Shown one piece after another: positions 45,970-54,087 of a stretch of DNA of 64,000 bases. The notes beneath the pieces are model-generated. The model was not told the origin of the DNA. It saw nothing but the letters and a program-made list of their open reading frames with translations, and searched no databases. Position numbers and translations under genes: made by a program. The DNA is taken from contig VCCI02000002.1 in assembly GCA_005938025.2 (NCBI GenBank), forward strand, positions 248,001 through 312,000, in the 5' to 3' direction. How positions within the stretch are numbered: the first letter of the stretch is position 1; each line of letters begins with the position of its first letter. This stretch comes from Inquilinus sp. KBS0705 (GTDB lineage: Bacteria > Bacteroidota > Bacteroidia > Sphingobacteriales > Sphingobacteriaceae).

Positions 45970-46353
45970 ATGAAGCACTTATTTACAACTACCGCTATTA
46001 TACTTTGTTTACTGGTAAGCGCCTGCTCAAAGAAAAGCGAGCCAGCTCCCGAGGCTCCACATACTATTAAAATAACAGCATCGGCCACGGCAGATTTTGC
46101 TGTAATCATTTATACAGCCGATAGCTTTGGTGGTACACAAACAGAAGTAAAAAACATAACCGTAGCAAAAGGTACATCGTTTGAGTATAGCACGCAGGCG
46201 GCAGTTGGCAGCTATGTGTTTGTGAAGTTATCGTCTGATGTAAGCAACAGTATCAGCTATAAAATATACAATAATGGCACCATTGCCGACCAGGAAAGCG
46301 GGAAGATATTTGCAACGCATACTACCGCTACAATAAGTTATACAGTAAAGTAA
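45970..46353 (+). CDS. Small lipoprotein, tandem paralog 1
   Basis: A 127-residue protein with a lipoprotein signal (LLVSAC) and a small beta-rich domain starting PHTIKITASATADFAVIIY. It resembles its neighbour 46376-46747 in length, lipobox and domain layout, so they arose by duplication. The fold could be of the MmpS type, but that is only a resemblance. Confidence 0.7.
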   Translation: MKHLFTTTAIILCLLVSACSKKSEPAPEAPHTIKITASATADFAVIIYTADSFGGTQTEVKNITVAKGTSFEYSTQAAVGSYVFVKLSSDVSNSISYKIYNNGTIADQESGKIFATHTTATISYTVK

Positions 46354-46375
46354 TACTAAACTGTATATTAGGCTA

Positions 46376-46747
46376 ATGAAAAAGCTATTATCATCAACTG
46401 GTTTAATTATGTGTCTGTTAATAATGGGGTGTTCAAAAAAGAATAACCTAAGCCCTGTTAATACTAAGCATACTATTAAAATTACGGCGACCTCCGAAAA
46501 AGAGATAGTTGTAGATTTGGCCGTTATAAAAAGCGGAGAAACAGATAAAAAGTACGTTAACACTCAAACTATTACCGGCAGTTATGAATATTCACTCGAT
46601 TTAAATGTCGGCGATAAACTATGGGTAGAGGTATTGAATAATAATTTTGGTAATGTGCTCTTCACCTTTTACGACAATGGAAAAGCTTACGGCGTTCCTG
46701 TAACGTCATCAGCACCGAGGATATCCATCCCTATTGATGTAAAGTAG
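46376..46747 (+). CDS. Small lipoprotein, tandem paralog 2
   Basis: A 123-residue lipoprotein (lipobox LIMGC) with the same design as the preceding gene (KHTIKITATSEKEIVVDLAV; then a GSYEYSLDLNVGDKLWVEV core). It is 22 bases downstream on the same strand and overlaps nothing. It ends one base before the stop codon of gldH. Confidence 0.7.
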   Translation: MKKLLSSTGLIMCLLIMGCSKKNNLSPVNTKHTIKITATSEKEIVVDLAVIKSGETDKKYVNTQTITGSYEYSLDLNVGDKLWVEVLNNNFGNVLFTFYDNGKAYGVPVTSSAPRISIPIDVK

Positions 46748-46748
46748 A

Positions 46749-47228
46749 TTATTTAACCTTTTCTACTCTTAAGCCAACATCGGTAACATCGCGCAAGGGG
46801 TTGTCGCGCATGTTTTGCTCTAACTCAAAATGGTAGGTACCTTTTTTAGGGAACTTATATTGGGTGAGCAAAGGCAATTGGTAACTGTATAAGTTGCCGC
46901 TTCCGCTGCCCAGCCATTCGCCATCGGCGTTTGCCAGTTTAAACTCGAAGCGGGTAACTTGCGTCTTAGCGCCCGGATTACTCCTAAAAAACAGCGCGAA
47001 TATATTAGAATACTTATACGTACCGGCCACCCTTAAATTAAAGTAAATATTATAGGGGATGGTTTCATCTTCTATTTTTACATCAAACTTAATACGGTTT
47101 ACATAGGACCAGTTGTGATTAACCACTTCCTGGTTTTGGTCGTATACCGATAAGGGGTCGGTGCAACCTTGTGCCGTAAAAAGCACAAGGGCTATAAATA
47201 CACCTAAAACAATTTTTAAACGCTGCAT
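46749..47228 (-). CDS. gldH: Gliding-motility lipoprotein GldH
   Basis: A 159-residue protein with a lipoprotein signal (FTAQGC). The body agrees with the GldH family (YDQNQEVVNHNWSYVNRIKF, YNIYFNLRVAGTYKYSNIF). GldH is needed for gliding and type IX secretion in Bacteroidota. The ATG at 47226-47228 was chosen because the upstream 39 codons are the antisense/frame-shifted shadow of the PSP1 gene end. It lies 4 bases downstream of the PSP1 gene. Confidence 0.88.
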   Translation of the reverse strand: MQRLKIVLGVFIALVLFTAQGCTDPLSVYDQNQEVVNHNWSYVNRIKFDVKIEDETIPYNIYFNLRVAGTYKYSNIFALFFRSNPGAKTQVTRFEFKLANADGEWLGSGSGNLYSYQLPLLTQYKFPKKGTYHFELEQNMRDNPLRDVTDVGLRVEKVK

Positions 47229-47232
47229 TATT

Positions 47233-48591
47233 TTATTCCGGCCTTGGCGGGTTATCGTTACGGTTGGGGTTATTATTATTGTTTGGCCTTGGCCTGTTGT
47301 TATTGCGCCTGTTATTGTTATTTCCCTGCGGGCGGTTACCACCATCGGGTCTGCTCACATTTGGTTGCTGCCCATCAGGTCGCGACTGCTGTGGCGCCGG
47401 CCTGTTGTTCGGGTTGGCTTGTTGCTGCTGGCTTTGAGCGCCGTTGGGGCGCTGATTTTTATTGCGGTTTTTGTTCTTTTTATTTTTGTTATTACGGCTG
47501 CGTTCGTCAAGGCGGGTTAAGCTGTCTTGTCCAACAACGTTCTCGTAATCCAATACTTTAACCGGCTTGGTTTCTATTTCAACAACTTCGCCCAAATCGG
47601 CAGGGATAACCCCATCACGGTTCATTTGCTGAATTTCTTTAACGCGATGTATAGGCAATGGCACCCACGATTCTTCGCGAGGGTAACTAAACCACATCAG
47701 CTTTTTAAATATGTCTGTCTTTTGCAAACGCGCGTCGCCCCGCTCTGTACGCAGCATATTTACATTATCAGGGATGTGTTTTAAGGCATCCATATAAGTA
47801 TCCAGCTCGTAGTTTAAACAGCACTTTAATTTGCCGCACTGGCCGGCAAGTTTAAGTGTATTTAACGATAGATTTTGATAACGCGCAGCCGAAGTTGATA
47901 CCGTTTTAAAATCGGTTAACCAGGTGCTGCAGCAAAGCTCGCGCCCGCATGATCCAATACCACCCAGGCGGCTTGCCTCCTGGCGCATACCTATCTGCCG
48001 CATTTCGATACGTATGCGGAACGATTCCGCCATTTTCTTGATCAGTTCCCTAAAATCTACGCGGCCTTCGGCCGTATAATAAAAGGTAGCTTTGGTTTTA
48101 TCGCCCTGGTAATCCACATCGCTTATTTTCATGCTTAGGTTTAATTCCAAAGCCAGCGTGCGCGATTTATGCATGGTTTCCCACTCCAGGTCTTTAGCCA
48201 TCTTCCACTTGTCTACATCGGCAGGTGTGGCACGGCGATATATTTTTTTAACAACGTCGGCTTCTTTGACATGGCGCTTGGTCATTTGCATGCGCACCAG
48301 TTCGCCGGTGATAGATACATGGCCAATATCGTAACCGCCGGTAGTGGTTTCTACAGCAACTAAGTCGCCGGCTTCCAGGTAAATATTATCAACGTTGTTA
48401 TAAAATTCTTTCCTCGATCCTTTGAACTTTACTTCAATAATTGGATAAGGTTTATAGTTTGTTGGCATATCCATATGCGATAGCCAATCGTGTACATCTA
48501 ATTTGCTGCAACCATTAGTAAGGCACGAGCCATTACTTTTGCAGCCTGCAGGTGAGCAACCGCCCCCTGTTGAGCAACTTCCGCATCCCAT
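47233..48591 (-). CDS. PSP1 / RicT-like protein
   Basis: A 452-residue protein. The N-terminus is unusually Cys-rich (MGCGSCSTGGGCSPAGCKSN and beyond, nine cysteines in the first 30 residues). The PSP1 domain (about 50-300) contains GSCGRELCCSTWLTDFKTV and CGKLKCCLNYELDTY. The last 100 residues are a low-complexity tail of Asn, Arg, Pro and Gln. PSP1/RicT proteins belong to an Fe-S complex in Bacillus; here it is likely an Fe-S or RNA-linked factor. It stops 4 bases before gldH. Confidence 0.88.
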   Translation of the reverse strand: MGCGSCSTGGGCSPAGCKSNGSCLTNGCSKLDVHDWLSHMDMPTNYKPYPIIEVKFKGSRKEFYNNVDNIYLEAGDLVAVETTTGGYDIGHVSITGELVRMQMTKRHVKEADVVKKIYRRATPADVDKWKMAKDLEWETMHKSRTLALELNLSMKISDVDYQGDKTKATFYYTAEGRVDFRELIKKMAESFRIRIEMRQIGMRQEASRLGGIGSCGRELCCSTWLTDFKTVSTSAARYQNLSLNTLKLAGQCGKLKCCLNYELDTYMDALKHIPDNVNMLRTERGDARLQKTDIFKKLMWFSYPREESWVPLPIHRVKEIQQMNRDGVIPADLGEVVEIETKPVKVLDYENVVGQDSLTRLDERSRNNKNKKNKNRNKNQRPNGAQSQQQQANPNNRPAPQQSRPDGQQPNVSRPDGGNRPQGNNNNRRNNNRPRPNNNNNPNRNDNPPRPE

Positions 48592-48593
48592 AA

Positions 48594-49739
48594 TTAATTT
48601 GGTATATAATGATTCCCCGAAGGGACAATTTTCAAATGTAATACTTTTATAATCTGCAAAGATACGTCTAAAAACAAGATTTTAGGGTTTGCGTTACGTT
48701 CTATATGATAATGGGCCTTTTCCAGCTCGTCAATTACTACCTCTGCTTCAGAAATTTTAATAACCGATGACATTTTTCGGGCTGTTTCCATTTCGCGTTC
48801 AGGCAGTTTAACCAGTCTTTCGGCGCCGCTGCGCAGCAGGCAGCACTCGCGTAAAAAACTGGTGCCGTAGCGTAAAAAGTTCTTTTGATTTTCGCGGCCC
48901 ATTTTTGATGTCTGTTCTACAAATGCCAAAACATCGAGGCCTTTATTGGCAAAGCACAAACGAAGCCATTGTACAAACAACTCGTGATAGCTTTTGGTAT
49001 CGTGTAATAACATGCCCAAAGCTTCGGTCATGTTACCATTGCTCAGGTAGGCAATTTCGGCGGCAGCGGTATCTGTTTGGTTATGATTCGCTACCATTTC
49101 TTGTTTAATGTCCTCGTAATTTAAGCAAGGTATTTTTATGAGCTGCGTCCGCGATAAAATGGTGTTCAATATCTGGTCCTGGTTTTGGGCAACCAGTAAA
49201 AACAGCGTATTGGGCTGCGGCTCTTCAATTACCTTAAGCAAGGCGTTGCCCTCTTTGTCGAGGTATTCGGGCAGCCATAGTATCAGTATTTTGTAGGCTG
49301 ATTCAAAGGGCTTAAAGCTTAGCTTTTTTATAATTTGATGGCATTCGGCAATGTTGATGTTGGCCTGTTTATTTTCGGCCTCTAAATATCCGCGCCAGGT
49401 ATCTAAGTTTAAGTAGGGGTTAGCGTTAAAAGCCTCGCGCCATTGTTCAATAAAAGTTAGCGCGGTATCATCCTTATGTTTGGCAAAAAAAGGGTAACTA
49501 AAATGCAGATCCGGGTGCATAAGCTTTTGATACTTGCGGCACGATGAACATACCCCGCACGAATCTGTCGGTTGCTTATCCTCGCACGACAAATATTGCG
49601 CGTAAGCAACCGCTAAAGCCAAACTGCCGCTACCCTCGGGCCCCAAAAAGAGCTGCGCATGGCTCACCCGGTTCTCTGTTACCGAGTTGATCAATCGTTG
49701 CTTTATAGCCTGTTGCCCTATAATATCCTTAAACTGCAT
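48594..49739 (-). CDS. holB: DNA polymerase III delta' subunit
   Basis: A 381-residue clamp-loader subunit. It has the AAA-type fold without a functional P-loop Lys (GPEGSGSLALA), as is normal for delta'. A zinc-binding Cys cluster (SCGVCSSCRKYQ) and an SRT-like motif (ILSRTQLIKIP) are also seen. The ATG at 49737-49739 is preferred to an upstream TTG. It is the first gene of the holB-PSP1-gldH cluster. Confidence 0.92.
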   Translation of the reverse strand: MQFKDIIGQQAIKQRLINSVTENRVSHAQLFLGPEGSGSLALAVAYAQYLSCEDKQPTDSCGVCSSCRKYQKLMHPDLHFSYPFFAKHKDDTALTFIEQWREAFNANPYLNLDTWRGYLEAENKQANINIAECHQIIKKLSFKPFESAYKILILWLPEYLDKEGNALLKVIEEPQPNTLFLLVAQNQDQILNTILSRTQLIKIPCLNYEDIKQEMVANHNQTDTAAAEIAYLSNGNMTEALGMLLHDTKSYHELFVQWLRLCFANKGLDVLAFVEQTSKMGRENQKNFLRYGTSFLRECCLLRSGAERLVKLPEREMETARKMSSVIKISEAEVVIDELEKAHYHIERNANPKILFLDVSLQIIKVLHLKIVPSGNHYIPN

Positions 49740-49757
49740 TTGGTGCAAAATAACGAA

Positions 49758-49884
49758 TTGATTTTAGATGTACGATTTTAGATATTAGATTTAGCCCGGT
49801 TACTAACACCTGCGCAAATAATACGCACATTTGCAATTACATATAAGGCAATGCATCAATCGACAATCGTACATCTAAAATCAA
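49758..49884. repeat. 20-bp perfect inverted repeat between holB and ruvX
   Basis: Arms 49758-49777 and 49865-49884 are exact complements (core GATTTTAGATGTACGATT), 87 bases apart. They lie in the gap between the divergent holB and ruvX, and the right arm ends 7 bases before the ruvX ATG. No function is known to me. Confidence 0.8.
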
Positions 49885-49891
49885 AAATCAA

Positions 49892-50302
49892 ATGAGGGTA
49901 ATGGCTTTTGACTATGGCACCAAGCGCATCGGCATTGCCGTTACCGACCCTATGCAAATCATCGCTACCGGGTTAGATACCATACATCCGCTAAAAATCA
50001 TCGATTACCTGAAAAAATACCTGCAAACCGAACAGGTGGAGCGTTTTATAGTGGGCGAACCGAAACAAATGGATAATACCCCCTCGCAATCGGCCATACA
50101 TGTAAAGGGCTTCGTTAATTTGCTAAAAAAGACCTTCCCCGATATCCCTGTGGAAATGTTAGACGAACGCTTTACTTCAAAAATGGCATCGGCCGCCATA
50201 GCCCAAAGCGGAATGGGCAAAAAAGCCAGGCAAAATAAAGAGTTGGTAGATACTATATCGGCCGTGATATTACTGCAAAGTTGGATGGGGAAAACGGTCT
50301 GA
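49892..50302 (+). CDS. ruvX: Holliday junction resolvase-like RuvX (YqgF)
   Basis: A 136-residue RNase H-fold protein with DYGTKRIGIAVTDPM at the start and a conserved Asp in EMLDERFTS. The family takes part in pre-16S rRNA processing. Length is normal. It is divergent from holB. Confidence 0.93.
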   Translation: MRVMAFDYGTKRIGIAVTDPMQIIATGLDTIHPLKIIDYLKKYLQTEQVERFIVGEPKQMDNTPSQSAIHVKGFVNLLKKTFPDIPVEMLDERFTSKMASAAIAQSGMGKKARQNKELVDTISAVILLQSWMGKTV

Positions 50303-50358
50303 ACCGCTGATTTTTGTGATTGGGGGATTTCGTTGATGATTTTTGTAATTTTGTAGCA
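50303..50358. repeat. Short direct repeat before the GxxExxY gene
   Basis: GCTGATTTTTGTGATT and GATGATTTTTGTAATT are two imperfect copies of a T-rich unit in the 73-base gap after ruvX. Confidence 0.4.
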
Positions 50359-50375
50359 AAAATATTCCCCCCTTA

Positions 50376-50804
50376 ATGAAAGATATTGTTAACCCCTCTT
50401 ATTCACATTCAAAGATTACAGGCAAAATAATTGGCTGTGCGATTAAAGTGCATAGTGCGCTGGGAAACGGATTTCAGGAAGTAATATATCAGCGTTCGCT
50501 GGCGATTGAAATGCAGAAACAGGGCTTGGGCTTTGCCAGAGAATTGGAAATGACAATTTTTTATGATGGTGTTGATGTTGGAACCAGGCGGGTAGACTTT
50601 TTGGTTGAGGATAAGATCATGGTTGAACTAAAAGCTGTCGTAAAGTTGGAAGATGTTCATCTTGCCCAGGGTCTTAACTACTTAGAAGCATATAAATTAG
50701 CAACGGGTTTACTGATAAATTTTGGTGCAAAAAGTTTGGAGTTTAAGCGTATTACTAACGAGTATAAGCTCAGAAATCAATCAACGGTATCATCCAATCA
50801 TTAA
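50376..50804 (+). CDS. GxxExxY family protein
   Basis: A 142-residue protein of the GxxExxY family: HSALGNGFQEVIYQRSLAIE contains the signature G-F-Q-E-V-I-Y, and RVDFLVEDKIMVELKAV (the D, E and K of a PD-(D/E)xK-like nuclease core) follows. The family is often called hypothetical; a nuclease fold is inferred. Confidence 0.85.
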   Translation: MKDIVNPSYSHSKITGKIIGCAIKVHSALGNGFQEVIYQRSLAIEMQKQGLGFARELEMTIFYDGVDVGTRRVDFLVEDKIMVELKAVVKLEDVHLAQGLNYLEAYKLATGLLINFGAKSLEFKRITNEYKLRNQSTVSSNH

Positions 50805-50819
50805 AATCAACGGTCAACA

Positions 50820-51461
50820 ATGGAGATTTTAGATTCAAACCTGCAGAACTACCTTGATGCGCATACTGACGCGGAGCCCGAAGGCTTGCAAAAAATAAAC
50901 CGCGACACCTATTTAAAGGTACTTAAGCCCAATATGCTAAGTGGCCATTACCAGGGGCGCGTTTTGAGCATGCTGAGCAAAATGATGCAACCCAAACTTA
51001 TTTTAGAGATAGGCACGTTTACCGGCTACTCGGCTATTTGCCTTGCCGAAGGCCTGGTTGAAGGCGGCATTTTGCATACTATTGAAGTGAACGCAGAAAT
51101 GGAAGAAATGCTGAATTCACATTTTAAACTGACAAATGTGGAAAAAAAAATCAAGCTGCATATCGGCCCTGCTGATAGTGTAATAGCTGATTTTGAGGGG
51201 GATAACTTCGATTTAGTGTTTATTGATGCGGATAAAAGAAATAATTTGACGTACTTTGAGTTAGTATTAGACAAAGTAAGGCCCGGTGGGTTAATAATAA
51301 TTGATAATGTTTTGTGGAAGGGGAAGGTATATGATGGCAACGGAAATGACGCCGATACCGAAAGTTTCCGCAAACTAAATGAGCACATAACTGTTAACAA
51401 GCAGGTCGAAAAGCTAATTCTGCCTGTCCGCGACGGACTATTGCTCATCAGAAAAAAGTAA
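50820..51461 (+). CDS. O-methyltransferase (family 3)
   Basis: A 213-residue SAM-dependent methyltransferase: LILEIGTFTGYSAICLAEGL is motif I, LVFIDADKRNNLTYFEL holds the metal-binding Asp, and IIIDNVLWKGKV the catalytic region. It resembles caffeoyl-CoA O-methyltransferases; the substrate here is unknown. The next gene starts 3 bases after its stop. Confidence 0.93.
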   Translation: MEILDSNLQNYLDAHTDAEPEGLQKINRDTYLKVLKPNMLSGHYQGRVLSMLSKMMQPKLILEIGTFTGYSAICLAEGLVEGGILHTIEVNAEMEEMLNSHFKLTNVEKKIKLHIGPADSVIADFEGDNFDLVFIDADKRNNLTYFELVLDKVRPGGLIIIDNVLWKGKVYDGNGNDADTESFRKLNEHITVNKQVEKLILPVRDGLLLIRKK

Positions 51462-51464
51462 ATT

Positions 51465-52022
51465 ATGAAGAAACTCTTAACTGCTACTCTACTGTTAGTA
51501 TTTGCACTTGTTGCAACAACCACAGCCGTATCGGCACAAAGCGCTTCACAATCCTACATCGAGAAGTTCAAAGATAATGCCATTCGTATAATGCACGAGA
51601 CCGGGGTGCCCGCAAGCATCGTTTTAGGTGTAGCCATGCACGAATCGGGCAGCGGTAAAAGCGCCATAGCACAAGGATTGAACAATCAGTTTGGTGTAAA
51701 AGGCGGAGGACGTGTAGTTTATTACAGACACAATAAAAAAGTAACCTCGGCATACAAACGCTACGACTCGGTTTTAGACTCATTTAAAGACTTCGCCCGC
51801 ATCATGACAGAGCGTAAACAGTTTAGCCACCTTAATGATAAACTTTCGCAATACGATTACAAAGGCTGGGCGCTGGGCATACAGCGTAATGGTTATGCAA
51901 GCAGCCGTAAATGGGCATCGCAAGTGTTAGGCATCATTCGCAAGTACAATTTGAATGAACTGGATTCTACCCCCGACTCTACCCAAACACAAAAGGAGAT
52001 TTTAGCCGATAACAATCAATAA
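51465..52022 (+). CDS. Secreted glucosaminidase (GH73-type)
   Basis: A 185-residue protein with a signal peptide (about 1-24) and a mannosyl-glycoprotein endo-beta-N-acetylglucosaminidase-like domain. The catalytic Glu is probably Glu60 in AMHESGSGKS. It should cut peptidoglycan glycan chains. It is the first of two similar enzymes in tandem. Confidence 0.9.
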   Translation: MKKLLTATLLLVFALVATTTAVSAQSASQSYIEKFKDNAIRIMHETGVPASIVLGVAMHESGSGKSAIAQGLNNQFGVKGGGRVVYYRHNKKVTSAYKRYDSVLDSFKDFARIMTERKQFSHLNDKLSQYDYKGWALGIQRNGYASSRKWASQVLGIIRKYNLNELDSTPDSTQTQKEILADNNQ

Positions 52023-52073
52023 TTTATATATTTAGCCGTAAGTTTGGCTAATAAACTATTGAGGTTACCCGTT

Positions 52074-52904
52074 ATGCGCAAAATTTACATACTGCTTGTT
52101 TCCTGCATTATATTTACGTCGTGTTCGGCGCATAAAAGCACCATTAGCCGTCGCCAGGCGCATAAAAACAACGTAAGCATACAAAAAGCCAACCGCAAGG
52201 CCATTGCAAATTACAAATCGTACACCTCCCTTGAATATATAGAGCGCTTTAAGGCCATTGCCATACAGGAAATGAACACTTATGGCATACCTGCCAGTAT
52301 TACCCTTGCACAGGGCTTGTTTGAATCCGGCTCGGGTAACAGCGATCTGGCCAAGGTGGCCAATAACCATTTCGGAATTAAATGCGGTAGCAACTGGACA
52401 GGGCAGGCTTACTATAAAGATGATGATAACGATAACGATTGCTTTAGGGTATACAGCAACCCCGAAGACTCGTTTCGCGACCACTCTACCTTTTTAAAGA
52501 AAAAGAACTACGCCCGCTTGTTTGAGCTGGATAAAGACGACTATAAAGGCTGGGCCTACGGCTTAAAAGCCTGCGGCTATGCCACTAACCCCAAATACCC
52601 GCAGCTGCTGCTAAATATTATTGATAAGTACGACCTTACCCAGTATGACCGCGGCGAAGGCGAAGTGCAAAAGATAAAGCGCGAAGACAGGGTGCTATCG
52701 CAGATAAACGATAATATTGGCAAGCCGGCAAGCGACTCGATAACCCAAACCCCGCCCGACGACAAAATTTATACCGTAAAACAGGGCGATACACTATACA
52801 ACATTTCAAAACGTTTTGGTATCACAGTAGACGAATTAAAGGCGCTGAACAACATGAGCGATAATGGTTTAAAAATTGGCCAAAAGCTGGTTGTAGTTAA
52901 ATAG
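52074..52904 (+). CDS. Glucosaminidase with LysM domain, lipoprotein
   Basis: A 277-residue protein: lipoprotein signal (Cys17 in FTSC), glucosaminidase domain (ESGSGNSDLAKVANNHFGIK), and a C-terminal LysM domain in the last 44 residues (YTVKQGDTLYNISKRFGI). The LysM binds peptidoglycan; the enzyme cuts it. The ATG at 52074 is chosen because the upstream TTG at 52044 adds non-signal residues. Confidence 0.92.
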   Translation: MRKIYILLVSCIIFTSCSAHKSTISRRQAHKNNVSIQKANRKAIANYKSYTSLEYIERFKAIAIQEMNTYGIPASITLAQGLFESGSGNSDLAKVANNHFGIKCGSNWTGQAYYKDDDNDNDCFRVYSNPEDSFRDHSTFLKKKNYARLFELDKDDYKGWAYGLKACGYATNPKYPQLLLNIIDKYDLTQYDRGEGEVQKIKREDRVLSQINDNIGKPASDSITQTPPDDKIYTVKQGDTLYNISKRFGITVDELKALNNMSDNGLKIGQKLVVVK

Positions 52905-52966
52905 CTTGTTAAATATTGTTAAAGAATAGCGCACCTGTGGCCAAATACTTAGTTTTACACCCTCTG

Positions 52967-53704
52967 ATGAAACTATGGTTTGCTTTATTATTATGTATGG
53001 TTACGGTAACAGCTTTTGCCCAGGTAAAAGAAGTGAGCGGTATTGTATTTGATAAAGAAAGCAAGGCCCGTATTGCCAAAGTAAAAGTACAAAACATCAC
53101 CACCAAGGCCGAAGCATTTAACAATCTTAAAGGGGAATTTAAAATAAACGCCACCACCGGCGATATACTTATTTTTACCAAGCCCGACCATCACCCGGAT
53201 ACGGTTATTATTACAAGCAATGCCGCGTTAGCTGTTTATATGAAACCGCTTGCAATAGCCCTGCGCGAGGTAACTATACGCGATACCTTACAAAATCCCC
53301 AAAGTCGCCTGGCAGCCACAAAAAGCGAATACAACAAGATATACGGATCTTTAGGCTACCGCGATTTACTAAATGTATCGCCGGGCGGGGCTGGACTAAG
53401 TATTGATGCCCTTTACAACATGTTTAGCAAAAGCGGCCGCAATGCAGCGCACCTGCAAGAGATAATTGAGCGCGATTACAAGCAAAACGTAATTGATTAC
53501 CGCTTTAACAAAACCTTTGTAAAAGGCATAACCAACCTTAGTGAACCTGCACTTACCGATTTTATGTTTAAATACCGCCCCGGCTATTATATGGTTACTA
53601 CCGCCGGCGATTACGAGTTTATTGCCTATATACGCACCAGCCTTAAACGCTACTTACGCAACCCAAGGGCCTACGAGCTTTCGCCGTTAATACCCGCCAA
53701 ATGA
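52967..53704 (+). CDS. Secreted CarboxypepD_reg-like domain protein
   Basis: A 245-residue protein with a signal peptide (MKLWFALLLCMVTVTAFAQ) and a carboxypeptidase-regulatory-like domain (SGIVFDKESKARIAKVKVQN, LKGEFKINATTGDILIF). A helical C-terminal part (about 100-245) follows. It overlaps the next gene by 4 bases. Substrate unknown. Confidence 0.72.
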   Translation: MKLWFALLLCMVTVTAFAQVKEVSGIVFDKESKARIAKVKVQNITTKAEAFNNLKGEFKINATTGDILIFTKPDHHPDTVIITSNAALAVYMKPLAIALREVTIRDTLQNPQSRLAATKSEYNKIYGSLGYRDLLNVSPGGAGLSIDALYNMFSKSGRNAAHLQEIIERDYKQNVIDYRFNKTFVKGITNLSEPALTDFMFKYRPGYYMVTTAGDYEFIAYIRTSLKRYLRNPRAYELSPLIPAK

Positions 53705-54024
53705 AATACCCGGTTATTGTAGTGCCCTTTTTAAATGTGAATGGCATGGCGCTGTTCCCGGTGATACTGGTTAAACATAAAGCATTACTGGCCGATAGCG
53801 TTACCATAAACCACGAAAAAATACACTTGCGCCAGCAGGCCGAATTATTGGTACTGCCATTTTATGTATTATATCTGTTAAACTACCTGGTAAATTTGAT
53901 CAGTTACCGCAACCATCATAAAGCATACATGAATATTTGTTTCGAACGCGAGGCTTATGCCAACGAGGCGGATATGAATTACCTAAAGCAGCGCAAATGG
54001 TTTAAATGGCGGCTTTATTTTTAA
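53701..54024 (+). CDS. Minimal HExxH protein of unknown function
   Basis: A 107-residue protein with HEKIH at residues 38-42 and a candidate third ligand Glu84 (CFEREAYANEAD), which together suggest a very small gluzincin-like metallopeptidase or its degenerate relative. Hydrophobic stretches (about 51-68) may sit in a membrane. It starts inside the stop of the preceding gene (ATGA overlap), so the two are translated together. HEKIHxxQ is also found in the M56 sensor at 12377-14596. Confidence 0.65.
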   Translation: MKYPVIVVPFLNVNGMALFPVILVKHKALLADSVTINHEKIHLRQQAELLVLPFYVLYLLNYLVNLISYRNHHKAYMNICFEREAYANEADMNYLKQRKWFKWRLYF

Positions 54025-54087
54025 AGCGGTAACTATAAAGTTGAATTTGTGCAATGAAATAACAGATTTTTCCGTTTTATTTGCTGT

